Shown here: positions 46,165 to 56,622 of the stretch, piece by piece
Numbering within the stretch: position 1 is the stretch's first letter
Layout: each line of letters begins with the position of its first letter
Assembly (NCBI GenBank): GCA_900169235.1
Contig: FWCC01000016.1
Coordinates: 62,001 to 126,000 of the forward strand
Source of the DNA: Zarea fungicola
Lineage: Eukaryota; Ascomycota; Sordariomycetes; Hypocreales; Cordycipitaceae
Length of the DNA: 64,000 bases
Direction: 5' to 3'
Translations under genes and position numbers: made by a program
The notes under the pieces: generated by a model
Databases searched by the model: none
Seen by the model: only the letters and a program-made list of their open reading frames with translations
Told to the model about the DNA's origin: nothing

Positions 46165-47407
46165 ATGAAAACTGTTCTGATTACTGGGTATGGCATATAC
46201 GAGAGGCATTTGGCGGTGTTCATTCTGCTTCCTCCGCCCAATCTGCAAGGACCACAGTACTAACGAGCTCAGCTGCTCTGCGGGCGGGATTGGCAACGCC
46301 CTCGCACGTGAATTTCACTCTCAAGGTAATCATTACGAGGCTTGAAACCCCAAAATTGACCTTGCTACTAACCATGTATCCCTTGCAGCTCTTCGTGTAT
46401 TCGCTACGGCGCGAAAGACCAGCGATGTCGAGGACCTTGCTGCTCTTGGCATAGAGATTCTAGCCTTGGATGTCGAATTCCCCGAAATGATATCAGAGGC
46501 CAAGAGGATAATTGAGGAAAAAACGGGCGGTACATTGGATATATTGGTAAATAACGCTGGGCGGTGTAAGTCGATGCATACCAAATCGATTATCCAACTG
46601 CTAATATGTTCCGTATACAAAAAAACAGCCTATGTGGCACCATCCCTTGAGTTGGACTTGGACGAGGTTCAGAAAACATTTGAAACAAACCTCTTTTCAA
46701 TCATGCGCATGGTGCAGACATTTTCGGGCCTGCTCATCAAATCAAAAGGCACAATTGTGAACATTGGTACCTATTTTCCCGATATGCCGTTTCCCTTCCG
46801 TGGTAAGTCATGCATAAAAGATTATGTAGTTTACAGTTGCCTATAATCTGGTTGACACTTTCTCGCGCTTCAAGGCACGTACGCCGCAACAAAAGGCGCC
46901 CTGCAAGCCTATTCAAATGTTCTGAGAGTTGAACTCGCCCCATTTGAGTACGCGCATCACCCTTAACAGCTTGAGGGCCATATAATACATTACTAATAAA
47001 AAACAGCGTCAAAGTTTTATTGGTGCGCACAGGTCCAGTCGTATCGCGAATTGCTCGCACCAAGCGCTCTCTTCTCCCCAATTCCCTGTATTACCCCATC
47101 AACGATGAATTCGAGCGGCAAATTGCAATTTCACAGAATGGCGCAATGGACACATCAGTTTATGCAGCAAAGGTTGTCTCTCATATACTCGCTCGGGGCT
47201 CAAAGAGAGAATTTTCACTGGGTGGCAAGAAGTGGCTGCTCTGGATTCTCACAACCCTTGCACCAAAATCCATCTTCGTAAGTTTTATATAAAGCTCTCT
47301 TCTGGAATTATAAATTTTCTCATGGTTTTACGCGTTAGGATCTTGTCATGACAAAAATGTTTTCTCTCGATACCTTGCGACGAATTCATCAGAAACAAAT
47401 CGCATGA
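46165..47407 (+). CDS. Short-chain dehydrogenase/reductase, Ayr1-like
   Basis: Seven exons by hand: 46165-46187, 46273-46325, 46389-46565, 46629-46802, 46875-46947, 47007-47277 and 47339-47407, 279 residues, all phases consistent. No exon is long enough to stand out on its own. TGCSAGGIG (7-15) is the NADP-binding motif, followed by NNAG at about 80-83 and YAATK at 145-149 (catalytic Tyr and Lys). The usual catalytic Ser before the Tyr (NIGS) reads Thr here (VNIGTY). The closest known fungal group is 1-acyldihydroxyacetone-phosphate reductase (Ayr1), which reduces acyl-DHAP to lysophosphatidate and can also hydrolyse triacylglycerol. Paralogues are frequent in secondary-metabolite and detoxification regions, which fits its position next to the regulator and carrier. 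Confidence 0.82.
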
Positions 47408-48387
47408 CGCGGTCGTGGCAGGTGATAGTGGAAACAGATGCTTTTACCTGAGCGTGGAATTGAGACGTCCTTGCGAAATTCCGAATCAAATGATGAATTT
47501 GGTTGAAAGTAGAATAATCTGCCGTTTTACATGTACATATGCGTTGAGGTATCCCGAAACTGACATATAATAGCTTCTACTTTCGAACTTTGGATTAATG
47601 ATGCAAGCAACCTAGTCGGTATTTACGGTGTAAGCAAGAGTATTTCTGTTATGGCATATGTGAAATACTTCTCTTTAAGCTGGAAATTCGAAACACCGTA
47701 ATTGGTGCAGCTTTCACAGTCATGCGTATTTTAAGTGGCGGAGCGCAAAGAAACCATGTTACTAGGCATCTCAGCATTAGGTTAATGACCCTTGTTTAAA
47801 AGCATTCCGTAAACTCTTGGAGCCGGCCATCCTCGCGTAAATTATGGTGGTGATACTGTCATGGAAGCTGTGCTAGATCTCTTTTCTTGGTGCGACGTGA
47901 TATGAACGGTAGCAATGGAGAGGGCATGACCACTGTGACTTGTTTGTCCTGAACAGACCAGAACAGGAAGCGCTTGCGAATGGAAATGGATAGCGCTACA
48001 ACTACTCTCCACTGTAGGCATGTTATTACTTAGGTAGTCCCGATCTATGCTCAGAGTCATGTGTGGGATGAACTCGCACAAAGTTGTGCTTCTACGTCGT
48101 AACATGAAACTGTCCATGGGCATTCTCCTCTCATCAGATCAACGTCCGATTCACTGCTTATATACGAAAACATGATTTCTTCAGCTTCTGCGTATATAGG
48201 CAGTCATTATATGTTTGGCTGCAGGCGTGGTGATCTCTTCTATTTCTTGTCCCTGCTCCTCCACAGCTCCACTGGACCTTCTATATACGCAGCTTCGACT
48301 TCTTATTTCTAAACAATGTAAATAGTTTAGAACGAGATGCAACACTCAGTGACAAAACTTCCGAATACGCTACTGCGTTTCATTCAC
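47408..48387. other. Intergenic region, 3' part of WSC gene unresolved
   Basis: About 980 nt between convergent genes. A 12-bp inverted repeat, CTGCGTATATAG near 48188 and CTATATACGCAG near 48282, spans about 100 nt. The last exon of the WSC-domain gene may lie around 48180-48300. No other gene seen. Confidence 0.35.
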
Positions 48388-49199
48388 CTGTCACCGGGAC
48401 AGGGCGAATCGCACATAGCGACGGCCCAGTCACCATCGCTGAGGGCAGAATCCCTACAATCTACAAAGTTTTTGTCTGTTAGTGAATTAAGGATCACGCT
48501 GTAAAACGAATAGGGAGCAGCTCACAGCATGTATCGCCGATAAGATGCATAAACTTCTTGCTGTGCTTACCGACGCAGAACTCGGTGCAGGTATTCGCCG
48601 TCATGCCTTTGACATCCTTGTACGAGGGACCTTTTGGCGGTATGTGCTTGTTGGGTCCGAGGGGAGAGGGTCGCACCTTTGGCTCGAGAGGCCAATAAGG
48701 AGTGCTGGAGGCGAGAGGGCGGCCGCATCGCCGTACATGCTAACAGTCGCCGCGCCGGGACTCTCTTTGTTGACGGCGCCGCAGCTGTGGCCCTGATCGT
48801 CCTTGCAGGGTCCGCAGCTTTTGTCCGGCGCGACTTGAATTCCATCAGTACCACCATGGCCGCAATCTTTTGTACAGAAGAGACGCGAAATGTCAGATAA
48901 AATTTATGCGGTAGCCTGCTGGCCGTTTTGGCTTCTTTAGAGAGTTACTTACAGTATCCAAAGGGGGTGAGGCCGAGCAACTTAGCTCCGGGGAACTTCT
49001 TGCCACACTCCCTCTCAACGGGACAAAGACTTTCCGCACTTGGACTGAACCAATCGATGGCTTGAATTGCGCGGAGAGGATTGATCTCGCCGAGTTTGAA
49101 ATGGTAGCATCCGATGAAAGCCGGATCGGCGGAGCCAGCCGCAGCAGCGGCAAAGGTAGCGAGGCCTAAGGTGGCAATGGCAATTGGAAAGTGCAGCAT
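48388..49199 (-). CDS. Secreted WSC-domain-like protein, frame disturbed and 3' end unresolved
   Basis: The start at 49199 begins a signal peptide (MLHFPIAIATLGLATFAAAAA). Exon 49199-48953 joins with phase 1 to 48866 onward, giving FGYYCGHGGTDGIQ. That frame reads to about 48705, where a second frame takes over (TPYWPLEPKVRPSPLGP) and runs to 48526. A third exon, 48460-48388, completes CTEFCVGK, GDTCYCRDS and CDSPCPGD, which is the Cys pattern of a WSC domain (C-x3-C, C-Y-C, C-x3-C-P-G-D). The last Cys of the domain was not placed with confidence. The change of frame at 48705-48720 could be an unrecognised intron or a frameshift. WSC domains bind cell-wall or other glycans; the product would be exported or wall-linked. 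Confidence 0.5.
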
Positions 49200-49841
49200 T
49201 GTTAAACACGGCTGTATTGGAGTAGAGAGAGCTAGAGGATTTAGCAGAGGAGAAGACACGGGTCAATCAATTAATATGGTGCTCCGTGATGGTGTGAACT
49301 GCCACTCTGCCGTAGAGCGAGGCCGACTACCTTTATACTAGTTCCCTTTTTCGTTATTCTACATGAAAGGGTGGCAGAACGCTAAATCCTAAGCTCCAGC
49401 ACGAACTCAGCCCAAAAAAGAACAGGTTGTTCCGCAGCTACTGTACTATCAGCCCGTAAAAACTCTTTTGGGCAGAGTTGGAACGAAGCTACGGTTTGTA
49501 AAGGAACTAAAAGGCTCTCAACACCTAAAATTAGCCACAACATGCGGCTTCGTGCTGGGTGGTTTAAAGAGTGGTTCAAGAGCATACCGAACTAAGAGTA
49601 ACAAAAGTCTCAATTGAAGCCTTATCTAGCATGTTAATGGAAAGAATCCTCGTTTGTATCAACGAGGTTTGTTATTACTTATTCGCTCAAAAGAAGGCAG
49701 ACTAGGCACGCGACCAGAACCTCAAAATAGCTGGAACCAAACGGGCTGAGGATCTAGACCCTATATGGATCCGGCACTAGCTAACTGATTGGTGCTTTAT
49801 TTGTTAGCTACTACTTATGCTGCAAAGTTGAAAGTGACCGT

Positions 49842-49864
49842 GGGGAGGGGGGGGAGGGGGAGGG
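49842..49864 (+). repeat. G-run cluster, possible G-quadruplex
   Basis: Runs of 4, 8, 5 and 3 G residues are separated by single A bases. The pattern meets the usual rule for a quadruplex-forming strand. It lies in noncoding DNA with no known role. Confidence 0.6.
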
Positions 49865-51536
49865 TGTGCACAGGCCGTTCGTTGCCGGATCGTTCAAGCA
49901 GCTTCGGAAAGGGCCGGTAAGGATCTTACAACGGCAAAACAAAAACTGGTAGACCTTGCCAACTCTTACAATTTAGGTGTACAATATTGTGGCTGCTTTG
50001 CGCCTGTGTCTGCCTGTGCATGCGATAGAGGAAAGCATTGTCGGCTCTGCGGCGGCGTAGCCTGACTGCCAGCCACGGATGCGTCGCAAGGGCAAGTCAA
50101 TATGATGACTACAATTTCTTTTAGAACCACTAAGTTTAAAATTAAACGTTATCCCACTCTGGCGTTCTGATTCTAGGTTTTTAGTACTGCAATGGCGAGG
50201 GATTGGGCAGCGATTTTGAAGCCGACATGTTCCACATTTCTTTCGCGAGGGATGCAAATCCTCATTACTCTGCATTGCTGCGATTAATGTGTCGTAGGAG
50301 CCTGTCCGTACACTAGTTAACCTAGACGTGAACAAGCTCACTGATTTTGTTTAGCTCCGGCCTGCCGGGGATTGATTCACCGTTGTGACGACAGGCGCAT
50401 ATTTCGGCCTGTCCGTTTCCAATAAGAGTCGGTCTCGTTTACCCTGCCCTCGTAACACCAAAGTAACCTGAGCGCCAGGAAATGTCGAGAGGAAAAAACA
50501 AATGGACCAAAGTGGATAGGAAGATAGCAAGCACTCTAGGAGAGTATTTACTGCAACACGCAGCCGCCCGCTGTAAAACGGGCCGCAGTCTCGCATGTTA
50601 CTGCTGGTATGGATCTCCAGGAAACCATTCCAGGAAAGCGTCCAAATCCATTCGGAAACCTCTACCTCATACTGCTTCTGTGATCCGAGCCGTTGATTTG
50701 GTCAATAGTAGTAGTTCTTGTTGCCTAACCCTGCGGTGTGACCCTATACGTTTCACTGAGGCGCCGCGGCGAGAACAATCTGATACTTGTAGTTTTGTAT
50801 TTGAATACAGTATAGATTGAATGAGCTTAACAAAGAATCTAAATTCACAGGCCAAGAAAATTAAACCGAAATTTAGCCTAAAACTCCTACGACCTTGAAT
50901 ATTTCCATTGTCTTACCGCTGTTTCTCATAATTTTCTTTATATGGAGCATTTGCAACACGATTTGTTGACTGGAACGTAGATTCAGCTGGCCACGTGTAG
51001 TCTACAGCGGGTGCGCGTACTACCGCCATGCGGCATGCTTCTTATAGTTCGATGCATTACACAAAGTGATTTATGATGATCACAGTAGAAAGGAAAGCAA
51101 GGAAAGAGGGTATTTGCTGATATCCAGCTCATTTGTGTTGGTGGCGACAAGAATACGATGAGTCTAAGCCACCAACCGATACGGGTTGCACATCAGCTAA
51201 CAAAGTAAGGTTAGCTGTTTCCTAAAAATAAACCCGGCGCGATGCGTGCATAGGCCCTGCATCCCAGCACACGCAGCTCCGCCAAACAAAGGAAGAGAAG
51301 AGACAGTGGTGACGATTTCGCTACCACTCTAATTCTGGCTAGTGCACAGACGTGGAAAGAAATACGACCCTCGTGCTGCGTCATATTTCTGGCCAAATGC
51401 TACCTTGCAGCAGCTCAACAAGGGCCTTTTGGGCACAAACCTGCCCCTTGACATGCCCGATGAAGAGACTAAAGGGTTACACTTAACCTGTACATCTTTC
51501 GACATTGATTCTCTGGGTCGGGAGGTCGGAGTGCTC

Positions 51537-51554
51537 GGGGGGGGGGGGGGGGNN
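51537..51554. other. G homopolymer ending in NN
   Basis: Sixteen G bases followed by two undetermined bases, then TGGGG. This is a likely sequencing slip or joined gap; any frame crossing it is unreliable. Confidence 0.9.
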
Positions 51555-51785
51555 TGGGGCAGGGTCGGGGCGGCCTGCTGAAGCTGGACTGGTCGGGCTG
51601 GTTGAGACATGTATAAGAAGGGCAGTCTGTTCAGCCTCTTGCTACCATTTTTTTTTCTTTAACGGCCCATGGTCATCAAAGCCAAAAAAAGATTCTTCAT
51701 CCTCTTTGTTGTGTTTCTTTTTTTCCTTCTTGCCACTTCATAATCCTTGCGCACATAGATCGCCCTCAGCCACCAACAGCCCGCA

Positions 51786-52340
51786 ATGTACCATTTGACG
51801 GTTGCTCTCTTGGCTGCCACAACAGCGCTCGCAGCGCCGGCTGGCATCTCGGACCAAAACAGTTGCACGTCGAAGTCAACCAAGGTGACTGGCTTGCTGG
51901 TGAAGGACTTTGGTTTCCATGCTAGTTACACGTTTTCCACGCCCGCCCACCAAATCGCGGGAGGGCTCGTCAATTTCACACTCGCGAATCCCGTCCTCGA
52001 CTACGAGCTCAGATGCTCAGCCTCGTCCGGACAGTTGACAGACTTTTTCTACGGCACAATGAACTACAACTGCACAGACGACCAAACCGGGAAGCAGACC
52101 CAGCAGGGCACCTTTAGCTATTCGCGGCCAACCAATGAGATCGCCGTCAACCAGACGTGGCGCTGCCCTGAGCAAAGTATCTTCTGGGCGGAGGGCACGG
52201 CAAAGCTCAATCTCTCGTGCCATGAGACAAACTACCAGAATCCGAACTGGACAATGGGCCAGATTTATTCGAATCGCGTCATCACGTGCGACAAGCACAC
52301 GCAGCCTGTGCCTCTGACCAGTTTACGGGCTGCTGCATAA
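51786..52340 (+). CDS. Small secreted AA1-like (Alt a 1-type fold) protein
   Basis: Single-exon frame of 184 residues. Residues 1-17 form a signal peptide (MYHLTVALLAATTALAA). The mature part contains VKDFGFHASYTFSTPAHQ, a block that recurs in fungal AA1-like proteins named after the Alternaria allergen Alt a 1. Four to six Cys residues (positions about 27, 77, 95, 127, 145, 168) could form disulfides, and several N-x-S/T sites suggest glycosylation. These proteins are secreted in large amounts and some act at the host interface, but the biochemical function of this branch is unknown. The promoter just upstream is pyrimidine-rich. It stands alone, with 1.8 kb of noncoding DNA behind it. Confidence 0.8.
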   Translation: MYHLTVALLAATTALAAPAGISDQNSCTSKSTKVTGLLVKDFGFHASYTFSTPAHQIAGGLVNFTLANPVLDYELRCSASSGQLTDFFYGTMNYNCTDDQTGKQTQQGTFSYSRPTNEIAVNQTWRCPEQSIFWAEGTAKLNLSCHETNYQNPNWTMGQIYSNRVITCDKHTQPVPLTSLRAAA

Positions 52341-54207
52341 GCATGAGGAGAATTGATGAATGCCTGTCTTTCTTTGTCTCTCTCTGTCTTCGATGCAAGT
52401 GGAAAGTGTTGCAATGAAGCCAATTATTGCATAATCGGCGTCGTTTATTTCTCGGTGTAAACTTTTTTTTTCAACGAGCGGCTGCTCACTAGTCTGTTTG
52501 ACTAATGACTCCCTTTACGATGACTACGACGATATACGGGTTATACTGGATATAATAGACGGATTATCGGTTCCTTTTCTTTCTTTTATTAAAATTGTCC
52601 TTTTCTAGTAGAAGCGTAATGTCGAAAGAAACGGTGCATAAACCCCAATAAAGAATCATGGTTTTACTTTCGATTAGATCTTTCACTTGATGCCTGCAAT
52701 CATATGCGAAGCATGTGACATTGAGTGACATGATGACTCTTCTATTTCTTGACAAGGAAAGCGGTGACACTCTACGTGTGCCCTTATTATTGGCGTCTGT
52801 GTCGCAAATCACGCAAGCCTCATGGCATTTTAGGTCTTGCCTTGGATGGTCGCTTGGCGTTTGAAGGATGGATGCGAGGCGAGCTGCAGGCAGGGTGGGA
52901 TAGCAGTGCGGGATGGTGGTTTCGCTCTCTGCGGGCACACCGGGCTGCTAGGTAGGAATGGGGTCAGAAAGGGAGTTGAAATGGAAAACGACTGTTCTAG
53001 GCTTCCTTCTAGATGAATTCTTCTTCCGATTGTGGCATCAAGGGATCAAGGGGTGGCGGCGCCGCGTAAAGCGCCACACCAAGAGGAGAAATCTGGCAGG
53101 GATGGGACGGAGGAAGTGCCCGAAAAAAAAAACGTATATGGCGCTGAAGGCTGCCGAAGGCCCCTGCTAGTTCTGCCAAAGACTCCCTGCAATTTCAACT
53201 GTCAAAAGTTCCTCATGGCTTTTTTTGGTCTTCTTCGGAAGCAATATGGAAGGCTTTGGCAGTTCCACTAAACAGACAATTACCCCCTGTAAGCCACTGA
53301 GAAAAGTCACTGAAGGTGGCCCGAAAGTCTACCGCTTTCAGTGGGCTCGGAAGCTAATTTTGCAGAGGCTAGCTCTGTGATTGGTTGCAGCGGGTCCAGC
53401 CACGATCGCGTCATCGTCCTTGCTGGAAATTTTGGCGGCTAGCCTTGGCCACTTCAAGATTTGCTTTGTACTACCTACCATGGACATATGTCGGGAGTTT
53501 TGTATTCTTTTCCGTCAGTGTGGTGTGATTTGTGGTAATCGGTTATACTTTTACCTTGTTAATACTATTGGCTTTGGGTTTGGTTATCATGGTTGTTACA
53601 GATTTGTACTCGGTACTACCTAGCTTACTTAAAAGTATACCTGAAAAAACATCAAGTAGTTAGCGTTCTCCACAAAGCAACTACCAGTTCGCTACCAGAC
53701 GAAACCTGCTCCACGCAGCATCCCACAAACACATCCACGCTGCCCACATCAATCAATGCAAACAACACTCGCTGTTATTATTGCTGTGCTTGCCTCCATC
53801 ATCCAAGTTCAGGGTGCGATGGCACAATTGCTCAGGCGGATCCGGCTGGCCCAGTTTGGCCATGTGCCCGTCAACACTAGCCAAGTCTGGCCAAGCTGAG
53901 CTTGAAGCAGAGGCTGCCCATCTTTGCAAATGGTGCAATATGCACCAAGGATGGGGCTTCCGACTCGTGTGGTCTGGTTTTGAATGGAGAACTCAAAATG
54001 CTACCATGGCGAAATGTTGCTAGATAATAAATAGCCCCGGATGTCCTCCCTCCTTCCCCTCGAAGATCTCTTTGATCACCACTCTGCATAGCGCCTGCCA
54101 AGAAAGTTCTTTGCGTCTCCCCAGCCTATCAGGAGACGGCCAACGCGGAAGCACAGAAACGACGAGACACCCGCAACAGTTTGTTGTGCTCAGACCCCGG
54201 TGCTGCC
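52341..54207. other. Intergenic region
   Basis: About 1.9 kb between two plus-strand genes. Contains the 3' end of the AA1-like gene, a possible 47-codon secreted-peptide frame at 53756-53899 and the methionine permease promoter. No repeat or RNA gene recognised. Confidence 0.4.
53756..53899 (+). CDS. Possible 47-residue secreted peptide, weak
   Basis: ATG at 53756 opens a frame that begins MQTTLAVIIAVLASIIQVQG, a good signal-peptide shape with a cleavage site near AMA. Only about 24 residues follow (LRRIRLAQFGHVPVN), with no Cys. There is no family match in memory, and the context is a promoter region, so this may be chance. Confidence 0.2.
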   Translation: MQTTLAVIIAVLASIIQVQGAMAQLLRRIRLAQFGHVPVNTSQVWPS

Positions 54208-55875
54208 ATGTCTTTTTTCAAGAAGGGCTCGACGTCGGCTGTGCATGAGACCGGCAAGGCTCATAGCGACAATGAGAGCGGCGTAATTGGTACCCTCAGT
54301 GACTCTGAGAGCAGTAAGTTGCATACAGTACTGCCTGAAAAAAAAAGACAACACCGACTAACAATAGAGCAAGCTCGCCTCCAGATCGCTCGCGAGAATA
54401 AGCGCCAGCTCGGTGTTCCCTCTGCAGCCCTTCTCATCTTTAACCGCATCATCGGTACCGGTATCTTTGCGACACCCGCGACGATTCTCGCCCTCTGTGG
54501 TGGCTCGGTCGGTCTCACCCTCTTCATTTGGGTAATTGGTATGCTCATTGCCGCCGCCGGTACCGCCGTCTATATGGAATTCGGCACTGGCCTGCCGCGT
54601 AACGGTGGCGAGAAGAACTATCTCGAATTCGTTTACCGCCGACCCAAATTCCTGACCACCTGCCTCTACACCGGCTACGTTATCCTGCTGGGCTGGGCTG
54701 CCGGTAACTCTGTCATCTTTGGCGAGTACATCCTGCATGCAGCCCGCGTGGAAGTGACCCGATGGAACCAGCGCGGTATTGCGCTTGCCTGCTTGACTGC
54801 TGCGTTTCTTATCCACGGTTGTGCGCTCAAGTGGGGAGTGCGCCTACAAAACCTGCTCGGAATCATCAAGATTCTCGTCGTCGTCATTATCATTGTTGCA
54901 CCCCTTGCCAACCTCAAAAAGGTTCGAGAGAACAAGACGTTCCACAACTCCTTTGAGGGCACTAAGAATGCCAGTGCATATGGCATAGTCACTGCCCTGT
55001 ACAACGTCATCTGGAGTTATGTCGGCTACAGCAACGCAAACTACGCTCTCAGCGAGACCAGAAATCCCACCCGCACCCTCAAGCTTGCGGCGCCAATCGC
55101 CATTGGCACTGTTTCCATCCTGTACATGCTTGCCAATATTTCCTACTTTGCTGCAGTATCCAAGGCAGAGATGCTCGAGGCGAAGCGTCTTGTTGCCGCT
55201 TCACTCTTCCGAAACATGTACGGCGAGTCTGCCGAGCGCGCCCTATCCGTATTTGTCGCCTTGTCCGCCTTTGGCAACGTTCTGAGCGTCATCTTCTCCC
55301 AGGGCCGTCTAGTCCAAGAACTCGGCCGCGAGGGCGTCCTGCCCTTTTCCAAATTCTGGGCCAGCAACCGCCCATTCAACGCTCCCCTCGCCGGTCTATT
55401 TGAGCACTGGGCTATCACTACCATCACCATGCTTGCACCACCTACAGGCGACGCTTACAACTTTGTCCTAAACCTTATTTCATATCCGCTTGCCATAATT
55501 AACGCCTTTGTTGGTGCCGGTCTCGTCTATCTATATCGCAACAAGGAGAAGCGCGACTGGCACCCCCCGTTTAAGGCGACGCTCCCTGTCGCTGTCTTCT
55601 TCTGTCTCAGCAACGTCTACCTCGTTATTGCTCCCTTTGTGCCCCCGTCTGAGGGCCAGAATGTGTATGAAAAACTACCCTACTACATTCACTGTGTTGT
55701 GGGCTTTGGCGTTATTGGTGCCGGAGGCTTGTACTGGCTCCTCTGGGCGAAGCTTCTGCCCAAGATTGGTCGTTATGAGCTCGTGCAGGAGACATATACT
55801 GATGAGATTGACGGATGGGAGCGCACGCGCTTCGTCACCAAGCCACTTGGCACTCAAATCGAGGCATCTACCTAA
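54208..55875 (+). CDS. Mup1-like high-affinity methionine permease (APC superfamily)
   Basis: The frame from the Met at 54208 has 555 codons. A 54-nt intron at 54314-54367 is very likely: donor GTAAGT, branch GACTAAC, acceptor AATAG, and removal keeps phase, leaving 537 residues. NRIIGTGIFATPATIL near 70-90 is the helix-1 signature of the APC family, and the pattern of about 12 helices with LEFVYRRPKFL between helices 2 and 3 fits the LAT-type Mup1 group. Mup1 imports methionine with protons at the plasma membrane and is downregulated by ubiquitin-dependent endocytosis; Lys-rich tails here could serve this. It precedes the lactam/5-oxoproline group on the same strand, so this end of the window is rich in amino-acid uptake functions. 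Confidence 0.85.
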   Translation: MSFFKKGSTSAVHETGKAHSDNESGVIGTLSDSESSKLHTVLPEKKRQHRLTIEQARLQIARENKRQLGVPSAALLIFNRIIGTGIFATPATILALCGGSVGLTLFIWVIGMLIAAAGTAVYMEFGTGLPRNGGEKNYLEFVYRRPKFLTTCLYTGYVILLGWAAGNSVIFGEYILHAARVEVTRWNQRGIALACLTAAFLIHGCALKWGVRLQNLLGIIKILVVVIIIVAPLANLKKVRENKTFHNSFEGTKNASAYGIVTALYNVIWSYVGYSNANYALSETRNPTRTLKLAAPIAIGTVSILYMLANISYFAAVSKAEMLEAKRLVAASLFRNMYGESAERALSVFVALSAFGNVLSVIFSQGRLVQELGREGVLPFSKFWASNRPFNAPLAGLFEHWAITTITMLAPPTGDAYNFVLNLISYPLAIINAFVGAGLVYLYRNKEKRDWHPPFKATLPVAVFFCLSNVYLVIAPFVPPSEGQNVYEKLPYYIHCVVGFGVIGAGGLYWLLWAKLLPKIGRYELVQETYTDEIDGWERTRFVTKPLGTQIEAST

Positions 55876-56622
55876 ATGAAGGCACACGATGAATGATGGT
55901 GTTTTTTATATCCGAAGGCAGAGAAGAAACACAAAAATTAAAATGGAGATATGAAGTATGCATAGCGATTCTTTATCTTTATACTGTATAGCATAGATTC
56001 AATAATTAATAATTGCCACAACTGAAAATCACCAAACTTGGGCTGCATTAAATTCATATAGCATTCTAGCTGTGGCAAGCAGCGGTGGACCTAAGATTAT
56101 TAGCCTACCTACACATCCATTGGCATAAAAAAAAGTATTTTTACCCCAAAGCGACAGACCGGATTATCGATGGCAATATTTTGCGCTCACAACAGCCCAT
56201 GAATCTTCTCCCTCATTCTCATTTACACAATTTCCGCCGGCAATGATTGAATATGTATTTATGTACAGTTTTCCCATAATAGCATGTACGCAACTAGGTT
56301 CGCTTATTCGTTATTGGAGGTGAAATTATGTCAATTTTGGGTGGGTGTTTCTACCCCAACTCCAGACTAGTTAGCCGGATCGCCACCGGAGCGCCACATT
56401 TGGAGACGCTGATTGAAGCTCTGGGACTGTGAACTTGCTCTGGGAGTGGCAGAGAGGGGTAATTTCGATGCGCCATGATAAGGCAATATGCGCTGCATAA
56501 CGGGTATTTTTGGGGCGTAAATGAAATATAAGGACGCTTGAGTATTCTTTCACTCGCCTTATCGGCAATCTTGAACCATCAGTAGCAAACCAGCGTTTGT
56601 CCTCTCCGCCACAATCCTCAGC
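55876..56622 (+). promoter_or_regulatory. Upstream region of LamB/YcsF gene with GATA sites
   Basis: About 750 nt. HGATAR sites for nitrogen regulators of AreA type occur at 56164-56169 (minus), 56476-56481 (plus, TGATAA) and 56559-56564 (minus), the last about 60 nt before the start codon. This is what nitrogen-repressible catabolic genes show, but such short sites also occur by chance. Confidence 0.4.

Larger units (their letters stand above)
49200..51785. other. Intergenic region with G-rich runs and an assembly ambiguity
   Basis: About 2.6 kb without a supported gene. A four-run G tract lies at 49842-49864. A G homopolymer at 51537-51552 is followed by two undetermined bases. Several small frames on both strands show no family and no codon bias. 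Confidence 0.45.
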
